Shown in pieces: positions 6,436 to 15,200 of a DNA stretch of 15,312 bases (position 1 is the first letter of the stretch; the number at the start of each line of letters is the position of its first letter). The stretch comes from Pseudomonadota bacterium (GTDB lineage: Bacteria > Pseudomonadota > Alphaproteobacteria > Micropepsales > Micropepsaceae). Both the position numbers and the translations under genes were made by a program. Location: contig JANYBR010000439.1 of assembly GCA_025360685.1 (NCBI GenBank), positions 1 to 15,312 of the forward strand. The letters are read 5' to 3'. The notes below the pieces were generated by a model. It made no database searches. It was not told where the DNA came from and saw only the letters and a program-made list of their open reading frames with translations.

Positions 6436-7638
6436 TCACTGATGATCCATCAGGCCGAGCACACGTTTTGAGATGACGTTGAGGTTCACCTCGGATGTGC
6501 CGCCTTCGATCGAATTGCCCTTCGCACGCAGCATGCCGCGCATCGCTGCGATCTCGCCGGGCTTGTATGCCTCGCCTTCCCAGCCCAGTGCCTGCGTGCC
6601 TAAAGTCTCGACCATCAGCTCCGTGCGTTCCTGATTAATTTTTGCGGCCGCGTATTTGATGATCGATGTGGCGGCAGAGGGACCTTTGCCCTGCTTGGAT
6701 TCTTCTTCCGCGCGACGCACGGTGAGCGCAAAAGCGCGCGCTTCCATCTTGTGTGTCGTAATGCGTGAACGCAGGTCTGCGTCGGCCAGCCTGCCCTCTT
6801 CCTTGCCGAGATAGTCCAGCGCTGCGTGTTCGATGTCGTAGGCGCCGCCTCCACCGCCGCCGAAGCCGCCGGAAGAGATGTTCTGACGCTCGTACTGCAG
6901 GAGTCGTTTGGCGATATCCCAGCCGCCGTTGAGTTTTCCGACGAGCTGCTTTTTGGGCACCTTCACATCGGTGAAGAAGGTTTCGCAGAACGGAGACTGG
7001 CCCGAAATCAGCTTGATCGGGCGTGGCTCGACTCCGGGCGATGCCATGTCGAACAGCAGGAACGAAATGCCTTCATGCTTTTTGCTATTGTCGGTGCGCA
7101 CCAGACAGAAGATCCAATCGGCCTTGTCGGCGTAGGAAGTCCAGATTTTCTGGCCGTTGACGAGGTAGTGGTCGCCCTTGTCGACTGCTTGCGTGCGAAG
7201 GCCGGCAAGATCGGAGCCGGCGCCGGGTTCGGAATAGCCCTGGCACCAGCGCACTTCGCCGCGCACGATTTTGGGCAGGAATTCTTTTTTCTGGTCTTCG
7301 TTGGCGTATTCCAGCAGGACGGGACCCAGCATCCAGATCCCGAACGACATCAGAGCGGGACGCGCCTTGATGCGTCCGAGTTCCTGCTGGAGCACGCGGC
7401 TTTCCGCATTCGATAGTGCGCCACCGCCATATTCCCTAGGCCAGGTGGGAGCGGTCCAACCCTTGGCTGCCATGCGATCGAGCCAGAGCTTCTGCTCCGG
7501 ATTCTTGAACGTCGCCCGCCGCCCGCCCCAGATCGAGTTGTCGTCGTCATCGACCGCCGGGTTGCCGCGCATCGAAGGGGGACAATTGGCCTCCAGCCAG
7601 GTGCGCGTCTCGGCCCGGAATGTCTCGATGTCGCTCAT
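6436..7638 (-). CDS. Acyl-CoA dehydrogenase, alpha-type catalytic subunit, paralogue 1 (400 aa)
   Basis: This is the first and most divergent of the three alpha-type ACADs. The start MSDIETFRAETRTWLEANC is set by GTGAGG (7642-7647) just ahead; an upstream in-frame ATG at 7659 lacks such a site. The flavin motif WCQGYSEPGAGSDLAGL (131-147), IWTSYAD and the core IKLISGQSPFCETFFTDVKV are conserved. E250 in LLQYERQN is again the predicted base. The C-terminal loop reads SIEGGTSEV; its E378 aligns with the tyrosine of IYGGS, one residue before the MCAD catalytic position, so it should not be counted as a second base. The loop after E250 is a glycine run (SSGGFGGGGGGAYD). The N-terminal region has an acidic insert (DDDDN, about 30-34). 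It probably heads the four-gene transcript. Confidence 0.96.
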   Translation of the reverse strand: MSDIETFRAETRTWLEANCPPSMRGNPAVDDDDNSIWGGRRATFKNPEQKLWLDRMAAKGWTAPTWPREYGGGALSNAESRVLQQELGRIKARPALMSFGIWMLGPVLLEYANEDQKKEFLPKIVRGEVRWCQGYSEPGAGSDLAGLRTQAVDKGDHYLVNGQKIWTSYADKADWIFCLVRTDNSKKHEGISFLLFDMASPGVEPRPIKLISGQSPFCETFFTDVKVPKKQLVGKLNGGWDIAKRLLQYERQNISSGGFGGGGGGAYDIEHAALDYLGKEEGRLADADLRSRITTHKMEARAFALTVRRAEEESKQGKGPSAATSIIKYAAAKINQERTELMVETLGTQALGWEGEAYKPGEIAAMRGMLRAKGNSIEGGTSEVNLNVISKRVLGLMDHQ

Positions 7639-7651
7639 GTTCCTCACCCGT

Positions 7652-7672
7652 CCGGGCACTTAGCGGGCCCGG
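7652..7672 (-). promoter_or_regulatory. Leader hairpin before the ACAD operon
   Basis: CCGGGC (7652-7657) and GCCCGG (7667-7672) form a 6-bp GC-only stem with a 9-nt loop, only a few bases before the GTGAGG ribosome site of the first ACAD. It could affect translation initiation, but such a stem is easily found in GC-rich DNA. Confidence 0.3.
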
Positions 7673-7682
7673 TGCGGCTTTA

Positions 7683-7710
7683 ACTCTAGCGGCGTATGCA
7701 CAGAGAGCAA
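7683..7710 (-). promoter_or_regulatory. Candidate promoter of the ACAD operon
   Basis: On the minus strand TTGCTC (7710-7705) and TAGAGT (7688-7683) are separated by 16 nt, a weak sigma-70-like pair within the 187-bp gap behind the M16 gene. The gap is AT-richer than its surroundings and also holds the 10-bp palindrome CGCTATAGCG (7782-7791) next to GTGTATAAATTA on the minus strand, which could be an alternative promoter or operator. Confidence 0.25.
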
Positions 7711-7825
7711 CGGTTCGCATACCGCTGCTTCTAAGGTTTGGCCAGCATGGGGCGCCAAACCGCAAGTCCATGATGCCGCAGCGCTATAGCGTTGGTAATT
7801 TATACACTAACTGAAGTGTTCTTAT

Positions 7826-10708
7826 CTAGCGTTGTCCGGATGGAGCACTCGCCGCGCCCGGCACCACCACGACCATGTAGGCCTTGCTGTCCACCAACCA
7901 GTTTTGCGCTGCTCTTTGCACATCTTCTGCCGTCACCTGCCGCAAATCCGGAATCGTCGTTCGGATGACATCGAGGCGGCGCGGGTCGGACTGCGCGCCG
8001 GCAAGCAGGGCGAGCCAGTATTCGTTGCTCTGCTGCTGGCGTTGAATGTCCTCGATCCGCGGACCGCGCGCGCGCTCAAGTTCCGCCGCGGCGACCGGCT
8101 TCGACTTCAAGTCGCCGGCGACATGGTCAACCACCGCGTAGAAGGTTGAAATCTTGTCCGGCGGAATCTGGGCGAGCGCATAGATAAAACCATAATCCGG
8201 GGTGTTCAGGGACGCATAGGTCGACGCGCCCGGCGTGTAGGTGATGCCCTCGCGGGTGCGCAGTTCATCGAGCAGACGCTGTGAGAAGATCTCCGCGAGC
8301 AGGCGCAAAGTGCGTGGCTCCTTCAGGCTGGACGCGCTTGCGTTGACCGCTCCACGCATCGGCGGGAAAAAGCCACTCGTCGGCCAGGCGATCGCCGCGA
8401 CGGCTTGGTTGGCCGCGCCATGATGGGTCAGAACGAAGGGCTGCGCCGTTGCCTTCGGGAAATGTTCATCGCCGTCCGAGATAGCTCCGCCGGCAGAGCG
8501 TCGCGGCAATGCGCCCAAGGTCGCCGCGATCGACTGGATCGCCTGGTCGACCGTCACATCACCGACCACGGTGATCTCCAACGGTCCCGAAGCCATCGCA
8601 GGCACGATCATCTGCCTGGCCTGATCCACGGTGGCGGCGTTGATCTCATCGAGGGTCGGCGCCCGCCAGCGCGGATCGCCGCCATGCAGCAGACCATAGA
8701 ACTCGCGCGCCAGCAGTGCGCTCGGCGACGATTGCGTTTCCAGCTGAATTCCGGCGTCGGCTATGCGCACCTGATCGAAAGCTTCGGGCTTCCACGCCGC
8801 GTCGGTGAGATAGGCAGCCATGACCTGCAACTCGGCAGTCAGATCGCCGGCGCGGGAAAAACCGGTGAGTGCGTAGGTGTCGTCGCTGATTCCCAGCGAA
8901 ACGCCCCAGAGTTTATCGGCCATGCGCCGCTGCAGATCATCGACACTGTAGCGCCGCAGTCCGCCTTGAACGAAGGCGCCGCCAAGAGTCCAGGCCGGCG
9001 CGATGTGATCATGCGGCAGTGCAAGACGGCCCTGGCCGAAACGGACATTGATGAGTATCTGCCCGGCACGGAACTGTGTGGGCTTGACGGCGAGCGTCAC
9101 GCCATTGGCAAAGCGCACGAATGTCAGTCCAAGATCATCGACCGTGCTTCGCGCTGCAACGCGACCCGTCGGGCCGAACGATGCATAGGGCCAGAGCGGC
9201 GCAGGGTTTGAGCGCGCTGCGGCCAGCGGCGTGTTGTCGGCGTCGGAGAGCGCCGCCGCTAACGCCGCTTCGCCGCCCGATAGCGGGCTCGCGCCGCTGG
9301 CAAAGACAAGCGGTCCGTCGCCGGAAAAAGCATCCTTCATCGCCGCCGAGACGGACTGGACGGTCATGCCCTTTGCCACGTCGTTGAACAGAGCGAGGTC
9401 AGCGGCCGGCGATGTGTAGACGCTGCGGTCGTCGACCGAACGCTCGATTCCATTGGCAATGAACGGCGTCGTCGTCGTTTCAGCAGCGGCCGCCTGGCCC
9501 TGGAAGAAGGTGCGCAGCTGGGAGATGACCTGATTCAGCTCTTCCTTCTGCACGCCGTGCGCCAGAGCATCGCGCCACACACGCTCTGCCGCTTGCAGTC
9601 CTTGCAGCGTTTCCGCGTTCCGGTAGGTAACGACGAGTTCGGTCGCATCGGCGACGTTTCCGACATGGTCGTGACTGGCCGCAGCGGAAATGAAGGCCGG
9701 ATTCGCCCCGTGTTCCAGAACGCTCAAGCGCTGGTTGACGACCGCGAGCGCCGCAAAGCGAAGGACCTGGCGTGTTTCATTCGCCAAATTGTCGGGGCTG
9801 ATGTCAAACGGCGTCAGCCAATTGAAAATTATGAAGGGCTGCACGCCGGATTCGGCAAAATACTTGACCGCCGTGGGATGCCGGGCAGGCGGCACATAAG
9901 CTGGCGCCGTACGGCCAGGCGCGCGCGCTCTCCAGTCGGAGAATGCGGCCCTGATCTTGGCTTCGATCTGACCCGGATCGACATCGCCGACGATGATGAG
10001 CGTGGCGCGTTCGGGGCGGTACCACGCCTCGTAGAAGTCGCGGATCAGCTTCGATGAGGCGTGGGCAACGACATCCTCCAGCCCGATCGGTGTCAGGGCC
10101 GACGCCGCGCGCTCGCCATAGAGAAAGCCAAGATCGGCCTTCTGCAGGTGTGCCACCGGTACGTCGCGCAGATGCGCTTCGGCGAGGACCACGTTGCGTT
10201 CGGTATCGAGCGCCGTCTGCGAAATGGTCAGGTTTGCCGCGATCTCGCGCATCAGCATGATGCTTGTGTCGATGGATGTCGCGTCGTTCTTGGGCATGTC
10301 GAACATGAAGACCGTCTGCGTCGCAGCGGTGAACGCGTTGGTGTCGGCACCGAATGTCAGACCCAGGTCCTGCAGCTTTCGCACTACATCGCCGTCGGCC
10401 ACATTGGTCGAACCGCGAAATGCCATATGCTCGAGCACATGCGCGATGCCCTGTTCGTTGTCGCGCTCCATCAGCGAGCCGACATCCATGCGTAGGCGAA
10501 CCGACACCGCGCCCTTGGGCAAATTGTTCTTGCGAATGGCATAACGCATGCCGTTGGGCAGCGTTCCGAAGCGCACATCCGGATCGGCCGGCAGATCGCT
10601 CGTCAGCTGTGGCCAGGGCGTTACCGGAGGCGTGTCCCGTGCCGCAGCGGGGATGGCGAGCAGCAACAGGGCGAATACAACCGACACCCAACGCGAGAGA
10701 GAATTCAT
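7826..10708 (-). CDS. Exported M16 family zinc metallopeptidase, PqqL-like (960 aa)
   Basis: This is a full-length two-half M16 (pitrilysin/insulinase) peptidase. A signal peptide MNSLSRWVSVVFALLLLAIP ends at about AAA-R (22-24), predicting a periplasmic enzyme. The N-terminal half has GTLPNGMRYAIRKN (48-61) and the inverted zinc motif HVLEH (H90, E93, H94), with the downstream pair E170 and E177 in ERNVVLAEAH. By comparison with pitrilysin, E177 is the third zinc ligand. The C-terminal half lacks an HxxEH and carries the substrate-binding Arg/Tyr segment ELRTREGITYTPGA. The family architecture is of PqqL type, with the active half first. The start at 10708 follows AGGAC by 6 nt; an upstream ATG at 10786 would bury the signal peptide. 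It lies alone between gltD and the ACAD cluster. Its natural substrate peptide is unknown. Confidence 0.95.
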   Translation of the reverse strand: MNSLSRWVSVVFALLLLAIPAAARDTPPVTPWPQLTSDLPADPDVRFGTLPNGMRYAIRKNNLPKGAVSVRLRMDVGSLMERDNEQGIAHVLEHMAFRGSTNVADGDVVRKLQDLGLTFGADTNAFTAATQTVFMFDMPKNDATSIDTSIMLMREIAANLTISQTALDTERNVVLAEAHLRDVPVAHLQKADLGFLYGERAASALTPIGLEDVVAHASSKLIRDFYEAWYRPERATLIIVGDVDPGQIEAKIRAAFSDWRARAPGRTAPAYVPPARHPTAVKYFAESGVQPFIIFNWLTPFDISPDNLANETRQVLRFAALAVVNQRLSVLEHGANPAFISAAASHDHVGNVADATELVVTYRNAETLQGLQAAERVWRDALAHGVQKEELNQVISQLRTFFQGQAAAAETTTTPFIANGIERSVDDRSVYTSPAADLALFNDVAKGMTVQSVSAAMKDAFSGDGPLVFASGASPLSGGEAALAAALSDADNTPLAAARSNPAPLWPYASFGPTGRVAARSTVDDLGLTFVRFANGVTLAVKPTQFRAGQILINVRFGQGRLALPHDHIAPAWTLGGAFVQGGLRRYSVDDLQRRMADKLWGVSLGISDDTYALTGFSRAGDLTAELQVMAAYLTDAAWKPEAFDQVRIADAGIQLETQSSPSALLAREFYGLLHGGDPRWRAPTLDEINAATVDQARQMIVPAMASGPLEITVVGDVTVDQAIQSIAATLGALPRRSAGGAISDGDEHFPKATAQPFVLTHHGAANQAVAAIAWPTSGFFPPMRGAVNASASSLKEPRTLRLLAEIFSQRLLDELRTREGITYTPGASTYASLNTPDYGFIYALAQIPPDKISTFYAVVDHVAGDLKSKPVAAAELERARGPRIEDIQRQQQSNEYWLALLAGAQSDPRRLDVIRTTIPDLRQVTAEDVQRAAQNWLVDSKAYMVVVVPGAASAPSGQR

Positions 10709-10800
10709 GAAGATGTCCTGCAAGAGCAAGTTCAGTTTGTCGCTACGGGCGCGAACGGATTGTCGGTCTTGGCCGAGCCAGATCAAGCCCGATTGGCAGT

Positions 10801-10833
10801 AAATAAAGCGTCACAATTCACATTCGTGCGACG
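10801..10833 (-). terminator. Possible weak terminator after gltD
   Basis: In the minus-strand transcript, two bases past the gltD stop, CGTCGCAC pairs with GTGACG (one bulged G) over an 11-nt loop and is followed by CTTTATTT. The stem is short and the U tract interrupted, so termination may be partial. The 127-bp gap between gltD and the M16 gene holds no other structure I can support. Confidence 0.4.
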
Positions 10834-10835
10834 GC

Positions 10836-12287
10836 TCAGCGCGGAAGTTCACTCGCACCCATGAGGAATTCGTCGACAGCACGGGCGCATTGGCGACCTT
10901 CGCGGATCGCCCAGACGACCAGGGACTGGCCCCGCCGCATGTCGCCACAGGAAAACACTTTCTGCACGCTTGTCTTGTAGTCAGTGACATTTGCCTTGAC
11001 GTTTCCGCGTGGATCGAGCGCGACATTGGACTGTTCGACGAGGCCGCTTTGGCACGGTCCGACGAAGCCCATCGCCAGCAGAACCAGATCGGCCTTCAGC
11101 TCGAACGTGCTGTCCGGGATCTCGCGCATCTGCTGACGTCCGTCGGCGGCCTTGATCCACTCCACCCCGACGCATTCCAGCGCTTGGATTTTGCCGTTCG
11201 TGCCGACGGCGCGCTTGGTGAGGACCGACCAGTCGCGCTCGCTACCTTCTTCGTGACTTGAAGATGTACGCAGCTTGAGCGGCCAGTCGGGCCAGGTGAG
11301 CGCCTTGTTCTCGTATGCCGGCGGCTTGGGCATGATCTCGAGCTGAGTGATCGATGCCGCGCCGTGCCGGTTCGACGTGCCGATGCAGTCCGAACCGGTA
11401 TCGCCGCCGCCGATCACGACGACATGTTTGCCCTTGGCGCTGATGGTGCCGCCTGGCGCCGCGCGATCCTCCGGATCGCCCGCAACGCGCTTGTTCTGCT
11501 GGGTGAGAAAATCCATCGCGAAATGAATGCCGGATAGATCGCGATTCTCGACTTCGAGGTCGCGTGGCGCTTCGGCGCCGCCAGACATCACCAGCGCATC
11601 GTAGTCTTGCAGCAGCATCGCAACGGACATGCCGGCACCGACTTCGACACCGGTGCGGAACGTGACTCCCTCGGCTTCCATCTGGCGCATGCGCCGGTCG
11701 ATGATGTGCTTTTCCATCTTGAAGTCTGGAATGCCGTAGCGCAGCAAACCGCCGATACGATCGCTCTTTTCGAAGACGGTCACGCCATGACCGGCGCGCG
11801 CGAGCTGCTGGGCCGCTGCCAATCCCGCTGGGCCCGAGCCGACCACGGCGATATTCTTGCCGGACTTGTGCACGGGCATCTGCGGCTGGATCCAGCCCTC
11901 TTCCCAGCCGCGATCGACGATCTGGCATTCTATGGTTTTGATGGTGACCGGATTGTCGTCGATGTTCAGCGTGCAGGAGGCTTCACAGGGAGCCGGACAG
12001 ATGCGCCCGGTGAATTCCGGAAAGTTGTTGGTCGAGTGCAGTGCTTCAAGCGCGCCGCGCCACTGCTCGCCATAGACCAGGTTGTTCCAGTCCGGAATCA
12101 GGTTGTTGACCGGACAGCCGCTGTGACAGAAGGGAATACCGCAATCCATGCAGCGAGAGGCCTGGCGCGTCACTTCCGTGTAAGGCAGCGGCTTGTAGAA
12201 TTCGCGATAGTTGCCAACACGCTCATCGCGCGTTTCGCTCGCGCGGTCGAGACGTTCGACGGTGATAAATCCCCACGGGTCAGCCAT
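10836..12287 (-). CDS. gltD: Glutamate synthase (NADPH) small subunit (483 aa)
   Basis: This is the beta subunit of NADPH-dependent glutamate synthase (GOGAT). It takes electrons from NADPH through FAD and passes them via iron-sulfur clusters to the large subunit, which makes two glutamates from glutamine and 2-oxoglutarate. The N-terminal [4Fe-4S] cysteines are C46, C49, C54 and C58 (CMDCGIPFCHSGC) and C97, C101 and C105 (CPAPCEASC). The FAD loop is GSGPAG (150-155). The NADPH loop is VIGGGDTGSDC (291-301). The C-terminal flavin motif is CGDMRRGQSLVVWAI (447-461). Its length is normal. The ATG at 12287 begins 2 nt after the gltB stop, with GGAG lying over the end of gltB, so the two are translationally linked. 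The longer open frame to 12392 overlaps gltB and is not used. Confidence 0.98.
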   Translation of the reverse strand: MADPWGFITVERLDRASETRDERVGNYREFYKPLPYTEVTRQASRCMDCGIPFCHSGCPVNNLIPDWNNLVYGEQWRGALEALHSTNNFPEFTGRICPAPCEASCTLNIDDNPVTIKTIECQIVDRGWEEGWIQPQMPVHKSGKNIAVVGSGPAGLAAAQQLARAGHGVTVFEKSDRIGGLLRYGIPDFKMEKHIIDRRMRQMEAEGVTFRTGVEVGAGMSVAMLLQDYDALVMSGGAEAPRDLEVENRDLSGIHFAMDFLTQQNKRVAGDPEDRAAPGGTISAKGKHVVVIGGGDTGSDCIGTSNRHGAASITQLEIMPKPPAYENKALTWPDWPLKLRTSSSHEEGSERDWSVLTKRAVGTNGKIQALECVGVEWIKAADGRQQMREIPDSTFELKADLVLLAMGFVGPCQSGLVEQSNVALDPRGNVKANVTDYKTSVQKVFSCGDMRRGQSLVVWAIREGRQCARAVDEFLMGASELPR

Positions 12288-12289
12288 GG

Positions 12290-15200
12290 CTACTCCGCTG
12301 CCACGGCACGGGCGCCGACCTTCTCGCGCTTCAGATCGGCAAGTGCCTTGGCATAGTCGACCGGCATCACCTTCACGAAGCGGGGCAGACACTCATCCCA
12401 GTGTTCGAGCAGATGTCGCGCCCGCGCACTGCCGGTGTACAGCAGGTGCTTCTCAATCAGGATGCGAAGGCGCTGGGCATCGAAGCCGAGCGGATCACCC
12501 ATGCCGCTGTCCGTGACGCTGAGTGAGCGCTGTCGCGGTGCGCCACTCTCGTCACCGGCCGCAGCCAGGTCGATCTTCTCCAGGCGCACCATCGCTGTGT
12601 TGCAGCGCGATTCGAACCGGCCGTCGATATCGTAGACATAGGCGATACCGCCCGACATGCCGGCGGCGAAGTTGCGGCCCGTCATGCCCAGCACGGCAAC
12701 CACTCCGCCCGTCATGTATTCGCAGCCATGATCGCCGGTGCCTTCGACCACGGCGACCGCGCCGGAATTGCGCACCGCGAAGCGCTCACCCGCGACGCCC
12801 TCGATGTAAGCCTCGCCGGCGATGGCGCCGTAGAGAACCGTGTTGCCGACGATGATGTTCTCAGTCGGTTCGCGCCGCGTCGGCTTGGGTTGACGTACCA
12901 CCACACGGCCGCCCGACAGGCCCTTGCCGACATAGTCGTTGCTGTCGCCGGTGAGTTCCAGGCTGACGCCGCGCGACAGAAACGCACCAAAGCTCTGGCC
13001 AGCTGTCCCTTCGAAGCGCACCACGATTGTGTCTTCGGGCAGGCCGGCATGGCCGTGACGGCGCGCGACTTCACCCGACAGCATGGCGCCGACGGTGCGG
13101 TCGACGTTGCGCACCTTGCGCTCCAGCCGTACCGGCTGGCCGCTCTCGATAGCGGGCTGGGCCGCCTTGATAAGATCGTGATCGAGCGCTGTGTGCAGAT
13201 TGTGGTTCTGCTTTTCGCAGTTGTAGATCGCCACGCCAGGCTTGGGTTGGGCGGCGTGCAGCAGGCGTGTGAGATCGACGCCCTTGGCCTTCCAATGATG
13301 CAGCGCATGCACCATGTCGAGGCGGTCCACCCGGCCGGTCATCTCGTTTAAGGTGCGGAAGCCAAGCTTGGCCATGATCTCGCGCAGCTCTTCGGCGACG
13401 AAAAAGAAGTAATTGATGACGTGCTCCGGTTGGCCGGTAAAGCGCTTGCGCAGCACCGGATCCTGCGTGGCTACGCCGACCGGACAGGTGTTGAGATGGC
13501 ACTTGCGCATCATGATGCAACCGGACGCGATCAGCGGCGCGGTGGCGAAGCCGAACTCGTCGGCACCCAGCAGCGCGCCGATGGCGACGTCGCGGCCTGT
13601 GCGGATTCCGCCGTCCACCTGCACGGCGATGCGGCCGCGCAATCCGTTCAGCACCAGGGTTTGCTGCGTTTCGGCGAGGCCGATCTCCCACGGGCTGCCT
13701 GCATGGGTGAGCGAGGTCAATGGCGAGGCGCCCGTGCCGCCTTCGAAGCCGGAAATCGTCACGTGATCGGCACGGCATTTGGCGACGCCGGCAGCGACTG
13801 TGCCCACGCCGACTTCCGACACCAGCTTCACAGAGATGCGCGCCTGGGAGTTGACACTCTTCAGATCGCGGATCAGCTGCGCCAGGTCTTCGATCGAATA
13901 GATGTCGTGATGCGGCGGCGGCGAGATGAGTCCGACGCCAGGTGTGGCATGGCGCACGCGGGCAATGTTCTTGTCGACCTTGTAGCCGGGAAGCTGGCCG
14001 CCTTCGCCGGGCTTGGCGCCCTGAGCCATCTTGATCTGGATATCGTCGGCGTTGACGAGATATTCGGTAGTCACACCGAAACGCCCCGAGGCGACCTGCT
14101 TGATGCGCGAACGCATCGAATCGCCGTTCGGCAGCGGCACGTAGCGGTCGGATTCCTCGCCACCCTCGCCCGTGTTCGACCGGCCGCCGATGCGGTTCAT
14201 GGCGATGGCGAGATTGGTGTGCGCCTCGCGGGAGATCGACCCGAAGCTCATCGCGCCGGTGGCGAAGCGTTTGACGATCTCGACGGCGGGCTCGACCTCG
14301 GCCAGCGGGATCGGCTTGTCCGCGAGCTTGAACTGCATCAATCCGCGGATGGTCAGCAGCCGCTCGCTCTGCTCGTTGATGCCTTGCGCGAAGGCGCGAT
14401 ATTCGTCGGGCAGGTTGCCGCGTACCGCGTGCTGCAGCCGGGAGACGGACTCCGGCGTCCAGGCGTGATCCTCGCCGCGCAGGCGGTAGGCGTAATCGCC
14501 GCCGACGTCGAGCATGTTGCGATAGATCGGATTGTCGCCATAGGCGTCGCTGTGGCGACGCACGCATTCCTCCGCGATTTCCTTGATACCGATGCCTTCG
14601 ATCGTCGTGGCCGTACCGGTGAAATATTTCTCGACGAACGCCGACGACAGGCCGACGGCGTCGAAGATCTGCGCGCCGCAATAGGACTGATAGGTGGAGA
14701 TACCCATCTTCGACATCACCTTCAAAATGCCTTTGCCCAGCGCCTTGATGTAGTTCTTTTGGACCTCATAGGGCTTCAGCGACATGCCGCGCTGGATGCG
14801 GATCTGTTCGAGCGTTTCGAAGGCGAGATAGGGATTGATCGCCTCCGCGCCGTAGCCGGCTAGCGCACAGAAGTGATGCACCTCGCGCGCCTCGCCCGTC
14901 TCCAGCACCAAACCAGTCTGCATGCGCAGGCCGAGGCGGACGAGATGATGATGCACGGCGGCGGTGGCGAGTAGCGCCGGGGTGGCGATGCGGTCCGGCG
15001 ACACGGCGCGATCCGACAGGATGAGGATGTTCGCATCGAGCAGGACAGCGTTTGTGGCCTCGCTGCAAATGCGCTCGACTGCGCGCTCCAAGCCAGCGGC
15101 ACCTTCGGACGCATCCCAGGTGATGTCGATCGTCGTGGTGCGGAATGCGCCGTCGAGCACGGTCTCGATGCCGCGGATCTTCTCCAGATCGGCGTTCGTC

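Noticed and set aside
6470..6520. E378 of the first ACAD as an MCAD-type catalytic glutamate
   Set aside because: In SIEGGTSEV it aligns with the Tyr of IYGGS, one position before the MCAD Glu. E250 is the better candidate.
7804..7819. ACACT/AGTGT hairpin just after the M16 stop as a terminator
   Set aside because: It is only a 5-bp AT-rich stem without a proper U tract; too weak to call.
13071..14681. 536-aa arginine-rich open frame on the minus strand inside gltB
   Set aside because: It is an out-of-frame shadow of gltB with extreme Arg content and no domain; gltB itself shows no frameshift here.
13421..14863. 480-aa open frame on the plus strand opposite gltB
   Set aside because: It lies wholly antisense to an intact, motif-rich gltB. 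It is an artefact of GC-rich codon use, with no recognisable domain.
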